Shown: positions 1 to 8,545, counted from the stretch's first letter. The stretch is DNA of 37,053 nt from Thermoanaerobaculales bacterium (GCA_025456385.1 JALOKS010000006.1:1-37053); one strand, 5' to 3'. Program-made: numbers and translations. Notes: a model not told the origin generated them from the letters alone.

Positions 1-98
1 AGTTATTGCAAATAAATGAGTTAATGTTTAGAGGGCGGAGCCGGGGTGGTTGACAGAAGTGCTTGCGTTTACATTGCCTTAACGAGATTTCCGCAGTT

Positions 99-119
99 CT
101 TTCCACAGGCTTTTCCACA
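99..119. promoter_or_regulatory. Pair of DnaA-box-like nonamers in an AT-rich edge
   Basis: Two near-identical nonamers, ctttccaca and ttttccaca, start 12 bp apart. The second differs from the DnaA box TTATCCACA at one base and the first at two. They lie in positions 1-135, which hold no gene and are clearly more AT-rich than the rest of the window. Such pairs occur near replication origins and in DnaA-regulated promoters. A TTGACA hexamer at 50-55 has no well-spaced -10 box. The window edge hides the left neighbour, so the role is uncertain. Confidence 0.3.
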
Positions 120-135
120 GCCGCCGCGACCTGCC

Positions 136-747
136 TCAGCCGTCGGGGTAGGGCTCCTCCCAGTCGCACCGGCCGGGCCGCAGGATGCGCGCATCGGGCC
201 CGCAGAGATCGATCAGCGTGCTCGCCGGGCCGCCCGCGGTGGCGCCGCCGTCGAGCGCGATCTCCGGCGCGCCGACCAGAAAGCGCAGTGCCTCGTCGAC
301 GGTCGTGCTCGGCGGCCGGCCGTGGCGATTCGCCGAGGTCCCGGTCAGTGGGCCGACCCGGTACATCAGCGCCCGCAGCTCGCGGTGGGCGGGAATCCTC
401 ACCGCCAGGGTGCCGGCGCTCGCGGCCGCGATCGGCTCCCGCGCCTCGAGCACCACCGTGAGGGCCGCCGGCCACAACCGCGACAGCCTCACCCGCCAGC
501 GCTCGGGCACCACGACCAGGGCCTCGAGCTGCTGCCAGTCGGCGCACAGCACCGGCAGGCCGAGCTCCGGGGGCCGGTCCTTGAGGGCGCGCACCCGCGC
601 GACGGCGGCAGCGGAGCGGGGGTCCGCCGCGAGACCGTAGAAGCTCTCGCTCGGGACCAGGACCACCCCGCCGGCCGCCACCACCTCGAGGGTCGGCGCG
701 ACCGCGGCCGCGACCTCGGCGGGCGCGATGAACGCGAGCCTCCTCAT
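136..747 (-). CDS. tsaC: Threonylcarbamoyl-AMP synthase, YrdC/TsaC family
   Basis: This 203-residue protein matches the YrdC fold. The family makes threonylcarbamoyl-AMP from threonine, bicarbonate and ATP for the t6A37 modification of ANN-decoding tRNAs. Visible family features are VPSESFYGLAADP near residue 32, the basic ALKDRP segment, and LTGTSANRHGRPP near residue 145. The length fits the short TsaC type without the extra C-terminal Sua5 domain. The ATG overlaps the recN stop codon by ATGA, so the two genes are probably translationally coupled. The gene ends at the AT-rich window edge. The family is secure; the symbol (tsaC versus ywlC or sua5) is a convention. Confidence 0.88.
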   Translation of the reverse strand: MRRLAFIAPAEVAAAVAPTLEVVAAGGVVLVPSESFYGLAADPRSAAAVARVRALKDRPPELGLPVLCADWQQLEALVVVPERWRVRLSRLWPAALTVVLEAREPIAAASAGTLAVRIPAHRELRALMYRVGPLTGTSANRHGRPPSTTVDEALRFLVGAPEIALDGGATAGGPASTLIDLCGPDARILRPGRCDWEEPYPDG

Positions 748-2447
748 GTCCCTCCGAGCAGCGCCCGGGCGTGGGCGAGGGCGGTCGCGGTGAGCTCGTC
801 GCCGGCGAGCATGCGCGCCACCTCGGCCTCGCGCTGCGCCGGGGCCAGGGCGCTCACCCGGGTGACGGCGCGGCCGCGCGTGACGACCTTCTCGACCCGA
901 AGGTGGGCGGCGGCGCGCGCCGCCACCTGCGGCAGGTGGGTGACGACCAGGACCTGGTCGACCGTCGCCAGGTCGGCGAGGAGCTCGGCGAGGGCCGCCG
1001 CGGCCGCGCCTCCCAGCCCCGAGTCGACCTCGTCGAAGAGCAGGGTCATGCCCGCCGCCTCGTGACGGCCGCGCAGCACGGTGCGCAGCGCGAGGTGGAC
1101 CCGCGACAGCTCGCCGCCCGAGGCGATGCGCGCGAGCGGGCGCGGCTCCTCGCCCGGGTTGGCGGCGAGCAGGAGCGCGCACTCCTCGACTCCCTCCGCG
1201 TCGAAGGCGACCGCCTGCCCGCCCCGCCGCAGGGGGCTCGACGCGTCCGCCCGCGGCCGCCACTCGAACTCGAGCCGGGTTCCGCCCATCGCCAGCCGGC
1301 CGAGGACCTCGGCGACCGCCGCCGCGAGCTCGCCGCCGGCGCGGGCGCGGGCGGCATCGAGCGCGGCCGCTGCGCGGTCGTAGTCGGCGAGGGCGCGCGC
1401 CGCCGCGGCCGCGGCCTCGCCCACCCTCTCCTCGACCGACTCGAGCTCCCGGCGCTCGTTCAGCAGGCGGTCCTGGCGGGCCAGCACCTCGGCGAGGGTC
1501 GCGCCGTAGCGCAGCATCAGCTGCTCGAGGAGGTGGAGACGGGACTCCACCTCGTCGAGGTCGTCGGGGTCGTCGTCCGGTCGGGCGACCGCCGCCTGCA
1601 GCTCGCGCACCACCTCCTCGACCTGGACCCGCGCCTCGGCGAGGCGCTCGATGCTCGGCGCCAGAGGCAGGCCGCACTCGACGAGGGTCTCGAGCTCGCG
1701 CTCGGAGCGGGCGAGCCCGTCGACGACCGCCCTCTCGCCGTCGCTGAGCCGTCCGAGCAGGGAGGCCGAGAGCTCGGCGATCCGCGCCGCGTGCCGCAGC
1801 ACCAGCCGGCGGCGGCGGAGATCCTCGTCCTCGCCGTCGCGCGGCGCGGCGGCCCCGATCTCGCCGAGCTGGAAGCCGATGACCGCGAGGCGCTCGTGCC
1901 GCGTGGCCTCCGCCGCGCGCAGCCGGGCGAGCTCGGCGGCGGCGGTCTGCCAGGCCGCGAATCGCTCGGCGGTCGCAGCCCGCAGCGCGTCGTGGCCGCC
2001 GAAGTCGTCGACCAGCCGGCGCTGGACCGCGGGGTCGGCAAGCCCGTGCTGCTCGTGCTGGCCGTGGATCGCGATCAGGTGGGGCGCCGTCCGCTGCAGG
2101 GCGCCGGCCGTCACCACGGTGTCGTTGATCCAGCAGCGGCTGCGCCCGCCCTCGCTGAGCTCCCGCCGCAGCACCAGCTCCTCGCCGGCGGGGACGCCGA
2201 GCTCCGCGAGGAGGTCGGCGAGCCCCGGGCAGGCCCGGGCCACGAAGACCCCCTCGACCTGAAGCCTCTCGTCGCCCGAGCGCACGAGGTCGGTCTGAGC
2301 GCGCTGCCCGCCGAGCAGCTTCAGGGACTCGACCAGCAGCGACTTGCCCGCCCCGGTCTCGCCGGTGAGGGCGACGAAGCCGTCCTCGAGCTCGAGCTTC
2401 ACCGCGTCGATGATGCCGAGGCTGCGGACCGAGAGCCTCTCGAGCAT
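744..2447 (-). CDS. recN: DNA repair protein RecN
   Basis: This 567-residue protein is a full-length RecN, an SMC-like ATPase of double-strand-break repair. Walker A GETGAGKS lies near residue 29. Two coiled-coil arms rich in Leu, Arg, Glu and Ala follow. The ABC signature IASGGELSR and Walker B MTLLFDEVDSGLGG with the VVTHLPQVAA switch lie in the C-terminal third. The ATG at 2447 puts MLERLSVRSLGIID at the N-terminus, as in the family; longer track ORFs add unrelated residues. It is the first gene of a two-gene minus-strand operon with tsaC and is divergent from the cupin gene across 88 bp. Confidence 0.95.
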   Translation of the reverse strand: MLERLSVRSLGIIDAVKLELEDGFVALTGETGAGKSLLVESLKLLGGQRAQTDLVRSGDERLQVEGVFVARACPGLADLLAELGVPAGEELVLRRELSEGGRSRCWINDTVVTAGALQRTAPHLIAIHGQHEQHGLADPAVQRRLVDDFGGHDALRAATAERFAAWQTAAAELARLRAAEATRHERLAVIGFQLGEIGAAAPRDGEDEDLRRRRLVLRHAARIAELSASLLGRLSDGERAVVDGLARSERELETLVECGLPLAPSIERLAEARVQVEEVVRELQAAVARPDDDPDDLDEVESRLHLLEQLMLRYGATLAEVLARQDRLLNERRELESVEERVGEAAAAAARALADYDRAAAALDAARARAGGELAAAVAEVLGRLAMGGTRLEFEWRPRADASSPLRRGGQAVAFDAEGVEECALLLAANPGEEPRPLARIASGGELSRVHLALRTVLRGRHEAAGMTLLFDEVDSGLGGAAAAALAELLADLATVDQVLVVTHLPQVAARAAAHLRVEKVVTRGRAVTRVSALAPAQREAEVARMLAGDELTATALAHARALLGGT

Positions 2448-2494
2448 GCCGGCACATGCTAGCCCGCCCGGCCCTGCGGCGCCACCGCCCGGGT

Positions 2495-2500
2495 TACAAT
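2495..2500 (+). promoter_or_regulatory. Possible -10 box (TACAAT) before the cupin gene
   Basis: TACAAT lies 36 bp before the cupin ATG in the short divergent region shared with recN. It matches TATAAT at five of six positions. No convincing -35 box lies 16-18 bp upstream, as is common in this very GC-rich sequence. A GGGAGG ribosome site follows at about 2524-2529. Confidence 0.35.
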
Positions 2501-2535
2501 CGGCCGACCGCCAGCGCGTCCAAGGGAGGCCCGCC

Positions 2536-2974
<439 letters not shown>

Positions 2975-3005
2975 TCGAAGTTCCAAAAGGCGCGGTTCCT
3001 GTCTC

Positions 3006-3614
3006 GTGGGGCTGACTGGTGGCCTGGCAAGCGGCAAGTCGACGGTAGCGCGGTTGCTCGCCGAGCGAGGGTTGCCGGTTCTTGATGCAGACACGGTGGT
3101 CCACGACCTGTATAGGCCGGGCGCGGCCGGCACGAAGGCGGTCGCAGAAATCTTCGGCCCCGGCGTGCTCGACGGGCACGGCGGGGTCGACCGCAGCGCT
3201 CTCGGGGGGCGGGTGCTCAGGGACCCTGAACTGCGGCTGGCGCTGGAGCAGGCGATCCACCCCCTGGTCCGCGAGGAGATCGCGCGCTGGCTGCGGTCGC
3301 TCGGCGAGGTCCCGCTGGCGGTGGTCGAGGCCGCGCTGCTGGTCGAGACCGGCTCGTACCGCGCCTACGACGTGCTGGTGGTGGTGGCCTGCGACCGCAG
3401 CCAGCAGCTCGAACGCGCCGTCTCGCGAGGCATGACCGAGGAGCGGGCACTCGCTCTCATGGACGCGCAGACGGCGCTCGAGAAAAAACGCGAGCTCGCC
3501 GACGTCGTGGTCGACACCAGCGGCGAGCCGGCGAGCCTCGAGCCCGAGCTCACCCGCGCCTGGACCGAGGTCGAGAAGCTGTGTGCCGCACGCCGCGCCG
3601 CGCGCGGTGTCTGA
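3006..3614 (+). CDS. coaE: Dephospho-CoA kinase
   Basis: CoaE phosphorylates the ribose 3'-OH of dephospho-CoA, the last step of CoA synthesis. The P-loop GLTGGLASGKST opens the protein, DADTVVHDL follows as in the family, and HPLVR and the lid region are present. The first GTG beside the P-loop (3006) gives 202 residues, a normal size. An upstream GTG at 2958 would add 16 residues but sits in a hairpin next to the repeat array. No good ribosome site is visible for either, perhaps because the repeat displaced it. Early codons (GTA, GTT, CTT, ATA-like choices) are unusual for this genome. The gene converges with folD. Confidence 0.88.
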   Translation: MGLTGGLASGKSTVARLLAERGLPVLDADTVVHDLYRPGAAGTKAVAEIFGPGVLDGHGGVDRSALGGRVLRDPELRLALEQAIHPLVREEIARWLRSLGEVPLAVVEAALLVETGSYRAYDVLVVVACDRSQQLERAVSRGMTEERALALMDAQTALEKKRELADVVVDTSGEPASLEPELTRAWTEVEKLCAARRAARGV

Positions 3615-3619
3615 ACCCG

Positions 3620-3675
<56 letters not shown>

Positions 3676-3681
3676 ACGGAG

Positions 3682-4512
3682 TTACAGATCCCGGCGCGCC
3701 TTCGCCGCGGCCAGTGTGTTCGCCATCAGCATGGCGATGGTCAGCGGGCCGACGCCCCCGGGCACCGGCGTGATCCGCGAGGCCTTCGCGGTCTCGCGGT
3801 CGCCCACCCGGTGCATGCCGACGTCGACCACCACCGCGCCCTCCGCCACGTGCTCGGGCCCGATCAGCGCACACACCCCGGCGGCGGCGATCAGGACCTC
3901 GGCCTCGCGGGTGACGGCCGCGAGGTCGCGGGTGCGCGAGTGGCAGATGGTCACCGTCGCGTGCGCGTGCAGGAGCATCACGGCCATCGGCTTGCCGACG
4001 ATGTCGGAGCGGCCGACGACCACCGCCCGGCGGCCCGCGAGCGCGATGCCTTCGCGCTCGAGCAGCTCCATGATGCCGGCGGGGGTGCAGGGGCGGAGCG
4101 CGGGCCGATTCTGCTGCAGCAGCCCGACGTTCATGGGGTGGAAGCCGTCGACGTCCTTCGCCGGGTCGACGCGGCGCAGGATCGCCGCGGTGTCGAGCTG
4201 GCGCGGCAGCGGCAGCTGGACGAGGATGCCGTCGACCTCCGGGTCGGCGTTGAGGCGGTCGACGAGGGCCTCGAGCTCGTCTTGGCGGGTCGCCGCCGGC
4301 AGGCGGTGGGTCTCGGAGCGCATGCCGAGCTCGGCCGAGGTCCTCGCCTTGGAGCCGACGTAGACCTCGGAGGCGGGGTCCCCGCCCACCAGCACCGCAT
4401 CAAGCCGCGGCACGACCGCGCGCGCCGCGAGCTCGGCCACCGCGGCCGCGACCTCGGCGCGGATGGCCGCCGCGACCCGGGACCCGTCGAGGATGCGCTG
4501 GTCATCGCTCAT
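3682..4512 (-). CDS. folD: Bifunctional methylenetetrahydrofolate dehydrogenase/cyclohydrolase, with an internal deletion
   Basis: FolD interconverts 5,10-methylene-, methenyl- and 10-formyl-tetrahydrofolate with NADP. Visible are the catalytic YVGSK segment (Lys near residue 55), DGILVQLPLP, DVDGFHPMNVG, the Rossmann VVVGRSDIVGKP and ITPVPGGVGPLT. The protein has 276 residues. Between VVVDVGMHRV and SRITPVPGG only about 12 residues remain, where relatives have at least 23 including a conserved GDV segment. An in-frame deletion is likely. The ATG overlaps the menG stop codon by four bases, so the pair is coupled. Whether the shortened enzyme is active cannot be told from sequence. Confidence 0.9.
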   Translation of the reverse strand: MSDDQRILDGSRVAAAIRAEVAAAVAELAARAVVPRLDAVLVGGDPASEVYVGSKARTSAELGMRSETHRLPAATRQDELEALVDRLNADPEVDGILVQLPLPRQLDTAAILRRVDPAKDVDGFHPMNVGLLQQNRPALRPCTPAGIMELLEREGIALAGRRAVVVGRSDIVGKPMAVMLLHAHATVTICHSRTRDLAAVTREAEVLIAAAGVCALIGPEHVAEGAVVVDVGMHRVGDRETAKASRITPVPGGVGPLTIAMLMANTLAAAKARRDL

Positions 4513-5216
4513 GGTGTCTCCCGCGGCGGGCGCCGGCCCTCGTAGAGGGCGGCGACGCCGCCGGTCAACGGCCGCGCGCCGACCTCGACCAGGCCGGCCG
4601 CCTCGAGGCTGCGGCAGAGCGCCGCCCCCTCGGGAAAGGTGCTGACCGAGGCCGGCAGGTAGCTGTAGGCCTCGAGGTCGCCCGACAGCAGCCGGCCCAG
4701 CCGCGGCGGCACGGTGCGGACCCACCAGCCGAGCGCCGGCGCGAGCGGCCCGCGCGGCCGCGCGAACTCGAGCACCAGCAGCGCGCCGCCCGGCCGCAGC
4801 ACCCGCACGAGCTCGCGCAGGCCTGCGTCGAGGGCCTCGAAGTTGCGCACGCCGAAGGCCACCGTCACCGCGTCCACCGTCGCATCGGCGAAGGGCAGGC
4901 GCAGGGCGTCGGCCGCGCACAGGGGCAGCGCCCGGCCGCGGCGACCGGCCTTGCGGCGGGCGAGCGCGAGCATCGGCAGGCAGAAGTCCGCTCCCACCAC
5001 CGGGGCCGCGAGGGCGAGCGCGAGATCGCCGGTGCCGGTGCAGACATCGAGGACCAGGGCCGGCTCGTGGGCCGCCACCCGCCGCGCGACCACACGGCGC
5101 CAGGCCACGTCCCGGCCCAAGGACAGCAGCCGGTTGAGGAGGTCGTAGCGGCCCGCGATGCGAGCGAACATGGTCCGGATCTCGGACGACTGCTTGCTCA
5201 GGAGCTCGCGCCGCAT
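4509..5216 (-). CDS. menG: UbiE/MenG-type quinone C-methyltransferase
   Basis: This 235-residue SAM methyltransferase belongs to the UbiE/COQ5/MenG family, which methylates demethylmenaquinone or a ubiquinone precursor. Family features are FARIAGRYDLLNRLLSLG at the N-terminus, the SAM motif VLDVCTGTGDLA near residue 57, VTVAFGVRNF, LRPGGALLVLEF and the C-terminal AYSYLPASVSTFP. The UbiX-UbiA pair at 23.7-25.2 kb fits a menaquinone role better than ubiquinone, hence the symbol. The stop overlaps folD. Upstream is an 80-bp gap largely filled by the AACGTTC array. Confidence 0.88.
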   Translation of the reverse strand: MRRELLSKQSSEIRTMFARIAGRYDLLNRLLSLGRDVAWRRVVARRVAAHEPALVLDVCTGTGDLALALAAPVVGADFCLPMLALARRKAGRRGRALPLCAADALRLPFADATVDAVTVAFGVRNFEALDAGLRELVRVLRPGGALLVLEFARPRGPLAPALGWWVRTVPPRLGRLLSGDLEAYSYLPASVSTFPEGAALCRSLEAAGLVEVGARPLTGGVAALYEGRRPPRETP

Positions 5217-5261
5217 GGCGCGCAGGGTACCACGCCCGACCCGTCCGACTCTGACAGGTTA

Positions 5262-5298
5262 AACGTCTGAACGTTCAACGTTTCAACGTTCAACGTTC
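5262..5298. repeat. Heptanucleotide tandem repeat (AACGTTC), about 5 copies
   Basis: aacgtctg, aacgttc, aacgtttc, aacgttc, aacgttc and a partial copy lie in tandem. Most units are 7 bp, two are 8 bp. The unit contains the palindrome AACGTT. The array lies between menG and rdgB and runs into the rdgB stop codon (positions 5297-5299). Confidence 0.92.
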
Positions 5299-5851
5299 AA
5301 ACGCTTTCGAGGGCGGCGCGCAACGCGTCGAAGGCCCGCCGGCGGTGGGAGATGGCGTTCTTGTCGTCATCGCTCATCTCCCCGAAGCTGCGGCCGCCCG
5401 CGCCCTCGGGCACGAAGACGCTGTCCCAGCCGAAGCCCTGCCGGCCGCGCGGGGCGGCGGCGATGCGGCCCTCGACCACGCCCTCGCCGAAGACCTCCGT
5501 CTCGCCGTCGCTCGCGCACAGCAGGCAGCGCGCGGTGGCCCGCGGATCGCCGAAGGCCTGCGCGATGCGGGCGATGCCGGCGGCGCCGACGCTCGCGAGC
5601 AGCCAGCGCACCAGCGGGCCGGGAAAGCCGCCGAGGCCCGCGAGCTCGAGCGCGGTGTCCTCGACCAGGACCGGGCGCCCGAGCCGGCGGCAGGCCGCCG
5701 CCGCCTTGTCCCGCACCACCTCGCGGAGGTCGAGGGACTGGATCTCGGGCAGGTCGAGAGCGCAGCGCTCGAGCTCGCGGCCGAGCAGCGCCGCCGCCTC
5801 GCGGAGCTTGCCCTCGTTCGAGGTCACGAACACCAGCTCGTCGAGGCGCAT
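5297..5851 (-). CDS. rdgB: Non-canonical purine NTP pyrophosphatase (ITPase)
   Basis: This 184-residue HAM1/RdgB family enzyme cleaves dITP, ITP and XTP to the monophosphate, keeping deaminated purines out of nucleic acids. Family signatures are FVTSNEGKLREA at the N-terminus, VEDTALELAGLGGFPGP with the catalytic acidic pair, GFGWDSVFVPEG, SFGEMSDDDKNAISHR and a C-terminal RAFDALRAAL helix. The start codon overlaps the upstream cyclase stop by one base (TGATG), so translation is probably coupled. The stop codon and final bases merge into a tandem repeat array. Confidence 0.93.
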   Translation of the reverse strand: MRLDELVFVTSNEGKLREAAALLGRELERCALDLPEIQSLDLREVVRDKAAAACRRLGRPVLVEDTALELAGLGGFPGPLVRWLLASVGAAGIARIAQAFGDPRATARCLLCASDGETEVFGEGVVEGRIAAAPRGRQGFGWDSVFVPEGAGGRSFGEMSDDDKNAISHRRRAFDALRAALESV

Positions 5852-7431
5852 CAGGAGCCGGACCCGACGGCAGCCCGCGACGGCAGGCGCACGGCGAAGA
5901 TCTCGATCGTCCGGCTGAGACCCTTGAGCTGGACCGAGCCGAGCGGCTCGGTCGGGAAGAGCCCGGCGACCGCCGCGTGGGTGCTCTCGCCGAGGACGAT
6001 GGTCCCGGGCTTCGCCACGTGCTCCTCGAGCCGCGCGGTGACGTTGACGGTGTTGCCGAGCACCGTGTAGTCGACGCGCTTCGCGGAGCCGATGTCGCCG
6101 ACCACGACGGGGCCCGAGTTGACCGCCACCCGGACCTCGATCCGGTCGAGGCCCTCGGCCGCCCGTTCGGCGTTCCAGCGATCGAGGGCCTCGAGCAGCT
6201 CGACGGCCGAGCGCACCGCGCGCTCCGCGTGGTCCTCCTGCGGCAGCGGCGCGCCGAAGAAGGCCATGACCGCGTCGCCGATGAACTTGTCGAGGGTGCC
6301 TCCGTACTTGAAGATCACGTCGGCGGCGAGCGAGAAGAACTGGTTCAGGAAGAGGGCGACGTCCTGCGGCGGCAGGCTCTCGCAGCGCGCGGTGAAGCCG
6401 ACGATGTCGGCGAAGAGGATCGATGTCTCGCGCAGGGTCACCGACGCGCGGTCGGCCCCGGAGTCCGAGAGCACGGCCTCGATCACCGCCGGCGAGTGGT
6501 AGCGCTCGAGGCGGTCGCGCGCCTGGCGCTCGCGGCGGATGCGGTCGTTGAGGCGGGCGCGCTCGATCGCCACCGCGGCGTAGTTGGCGAGCGCCGTCAG
6601 CAGGTCGAGGTCGGAGGTCGAGAACGAGCCGACGTGCAGCGGCGAGTCGACGTAGATGGCGCCGATGACCCGCTCGCGGTGCCACAGCGGCGCGCACATC
6701 GCGGAGCGGATCTGGTGGATGCGGACGCTGCGCCCGGCCTCGAAGCGCTGGTCGGCCTGGGCGTCATGGGTCAGGATCGCGACCTGCTGGTGCGTGACCA
6801 TGTCGAGGATGGTGCGCGAGATCGGCACCTCGACCTCGCCTCCGGTCGGCGACTCGCGCACCCGGTTGAGCTCGAGCTTCGGCTCGCCGTCCTCGTCGAA
6901 GAGAACGATGAAGCCGCGGTCGACCAGGAGGTGGTCGAAGACCAGGTCCATGACCTTCTCGAGAACCGGCTCGAGCTCCTCGACCTGGATCAGCACCTTG
7001 GCGACCTGGGCGAGGATCTCGAACACCCGCTCGCGGGGGCCGACCTCCTTCGAGATCTCCTGCGGCTTGCCCTCGAGGCCGTAGTCCTGGTTGAACTCGG
7101 ACAGCGGCCGCAGGTAGGTGGCCGAGGTCAGGCCGGAGACTTCGGCGGTCGAGGCGTGCTCGACGCTGAGCTCGAAGCTGCCGATGCCGACCACGTCGCC
7201 GGCGGCGAAGGTCCCGGAGCGCACGAAGCTCTCGTTGATCCGGATGCCGTTGGTGGACTCGAGGTCGACGATCGTGTACACCCCGCCCTGCTGCTCCACG
7301 CGCGCGTGGTGGCGGGAGACCGAGAAGTCCCGCAGAACGACGTCGTTGTCGCTCGAACGCCCGAGCGACAGCCCGTCCCGCACCGGGACGCGGTGGGCGT
7401 GGCCGCCGTCCTCGTACACGAACTCCAACAT
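5851..7431 (-). CDS. FHA-GAF-class III adenylate cyclase
   Basis: The 526-residue protein has three parts. Residues 1-90 form an FHA phosphopeptide-binding domain (LGRSSDNDVVL, SRHHARV, ESTNGI). Residues about 135-300 form a GAF sensor domain. Residues about 330-515 form a class III nucleotide cyclase. Metal-binding Asp residues lie in FADIVGFT and FIGDAVMAFFG. The Lys of DKFIGD and the Thr of DYTVLG occupy the adenine-contact positions and suggest class IIIb adenylate cyclase; NTVNVTAR carries the transition-state Asn and Arg. It has no membrane segment and should be cytosolic. It is directly coupled to rdgB. The FHA domain implies an unseen Ser/Thr kinase partner. Confidence 0.9.
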   Translation of the reverse strand: MLEFVYEDGGHAHRVPVRDGLSLGRSSDNDVVLRDFSVSRHHARVEQQGGVYTIVDLESTNGIRINESFVRSGTFAAGDVVGIGSFELSVEHASTAEVSGLTSATYLRPLSEFNQDYGLEGKPQEISKEVGPRERVFEILAQVAKVLIQVEELEPVLEKVMDLVFDHLLVDRGFIVLFDEDGEPKLELNRVRESPTGGEVEVPISRTILDMVTHQQVAILTHDAQADQRFEAGRSVRIHQIRSAMCAPLWHRERVIGAIYVDSPLHVGSFSTSDLDLLTALANYAAVAIERARLNDRIRRERQARDRLERYHSPAVIEAVLSDSGADRASVTLRETSILFADIVGFTARCESLPPQDVALFLNQFFSLAADVIFKYGGTLDKFIGDAVMAFFGAPLPQEDHAERAVRSAVELLEALDRWNAERAAEGLDRIEVRVAVNSGPVVVGDIGSAKRVDYTVLGNTVNVTARLEEHVAKPGTIVLGESTHAAVAGLFPTEPLGSVQLKGLSRTIEIFAVRLPSRAAVGSGS

Positions 7432-7463
7432 GTGCCCTCATTGTAGCGCTGCCGCGGCGGCGG

Positions 7464-8510
7464 TCAGCGCGCTGCCGGTCTCGGAGCTCCGGCGGCCGTC
7501 AGCGGTCTGAACCACCGCAGGAGCTCGCGCCGCTGGGCCGCGTTGCGCTCGCTGCCGGCGTCGAGGGCCGACAGCTCGAGGAACGGACCGCCGCAGGCGT
7601 AGAGCCGGCGCGCGGCGGGCAGCCCCCACTGCGGGTCGCCCTTGTCGAGGACGTTGACCCAGAGGACGCAGGCCTCGGGGCCCATCGGTTCGACTCCCGC
7701 CGCACCCATCGCCGCCAGGCGCTCGCGCTGCACGGCGACGCCGTCGACGGCGCAGCCTCCCCGCGCCCACCGTTGCAGGGCCGCGTCGAGGCCGGCGAAT
7801 GCCTGCTCGTAGACCTGCGGGCCCCAGCCGTGGTGGCCGCCCTCCGGAATGACGATGAAGCGGCTGAGGCTGAGCGACTCGATCAGCTTGAGGAGCCCGA
7901 TCCGGAGCCCGCGGTCCGCAGCCAGCCGGTAGCCGCCCGCCAGCAGGTCGAGGTCGCCGACGTCGACCACCTTCTCGACCGCCAACAGGCAGTCGGCCGG
8001 CGTCCGCTGCAGGGTCACCGCGTCCCAGCCCGGCAGGCTCGCGCCTCCGTGCGCCAGCGCCGACTGCAGCCACAGCTCGACGAGCGACCGCCGGCGCAGG
8101 GTGCTCGCCACCCAGGCCATCTCCTCGTCGAGCGCCTCCGCCGCACTGGCGTCGACGCCGCCCCTGACGTCCGGCAGGCGGTCCGCGATGAGGTCGCGGT
8201 AGCCGTAGGCGGCGGCCTGACGGAGCCGCTGCGAGGGCGAGCCGACAGCCTCCCGGTAGAGCGGCAGCAACACCGGGTCGTGGAAGGCTGCGCCGCCGAG
8301 CAGGACGCCGAGCCGCTCGTCCTCGGCGAGCGCGCCGGACCGCCACAGCTGCAGGAGCGCGGTCGGGCCGGGCCAGCCGCTCAGCACCTGGCGCTGCAGC
8401 GAGGCGCGGGCGTAGCGGTCGAAGTAGTCGCCCGGAAACCACTGCAGCTCGTCGGCGGCGAGCGGTGATGCCGCCGTCGCCGATGCCAGCACGAGCGCCA
8501 ACACGCCCAT
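7464..8510 (-). CDS. Secreted or periplasmic protein of unknown function
   Basis: I do not recognise this 348-residue protein. The N-terminus MGVLALVLASATAASPLAADE looks like a short signal peptide with an AxA-type cleavage site. The rest is rich in Ala, Leu and Arg with several Leu-rich helical stretches, for example LRQAAAYGYRDLIADRL, which may be helical repeats. A Gly/His/Trp-rich patch (PEGGHHGWGPQVYEQAF) lies near residue 225. It precedes the cyclase gene by 32 bp on the same strand and probably heads that operon. It is divergent from truA across only 35 bp. Confidence 0.6.
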   Translation of the reverse strand: MGVLALVLASATAASPLAADELQWFPGDYFDRYARASLQRQVLSGWPGPTALLQLWRSGALAEDERLGVLLGGAAFHDPVLLPLYREAVGSPSQRLRQAAAYGYRDLIADRLPDVRGGVDASAAEALDEEMAWVASTLRRRSLVELWLQSALAHGGASLPGWDAVTLQRTPADCLLAVEKVVDVGDLDLLAGGYRLAADRGLRIGLLKLIESLSLSRFIVIPEGGHHGWGPQVYEQAFAGLDAALQRWARGGCAVDGVAVQRERLAAMGAAGVEPMGPEACVLWVNVLDKGDPQWGLPAARRLYACGGPFLELSALDAGSERNAAQRRELLRWFRPLTAAGAPRPAAR

Positions 8511-8545
8511 CGCCGCCCCCTCCGTTCCGTGCGAGGATACCCGGG

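Noticed and set aside
50-75. Sigma70 promoter with TTGACA at 50-55
   Set aside because: The nearest -10-like hexamer (TACATT at 70-75) is only 14 bp away, and no plus-strand gene follows.
46-1065. 339-residue plus-strand ORF at the left edge
   Set aside because: It is antisense to tsaC and recN with Arg/Ala/Pro-rich shadow composition, and no ribosome site is visible.
136-2457. 773-residue minus-strand ORF joining recN and tsaC
   Set aside because: The recN part is in the wrong frame. Only the last 203 residues (tsaC) are real.
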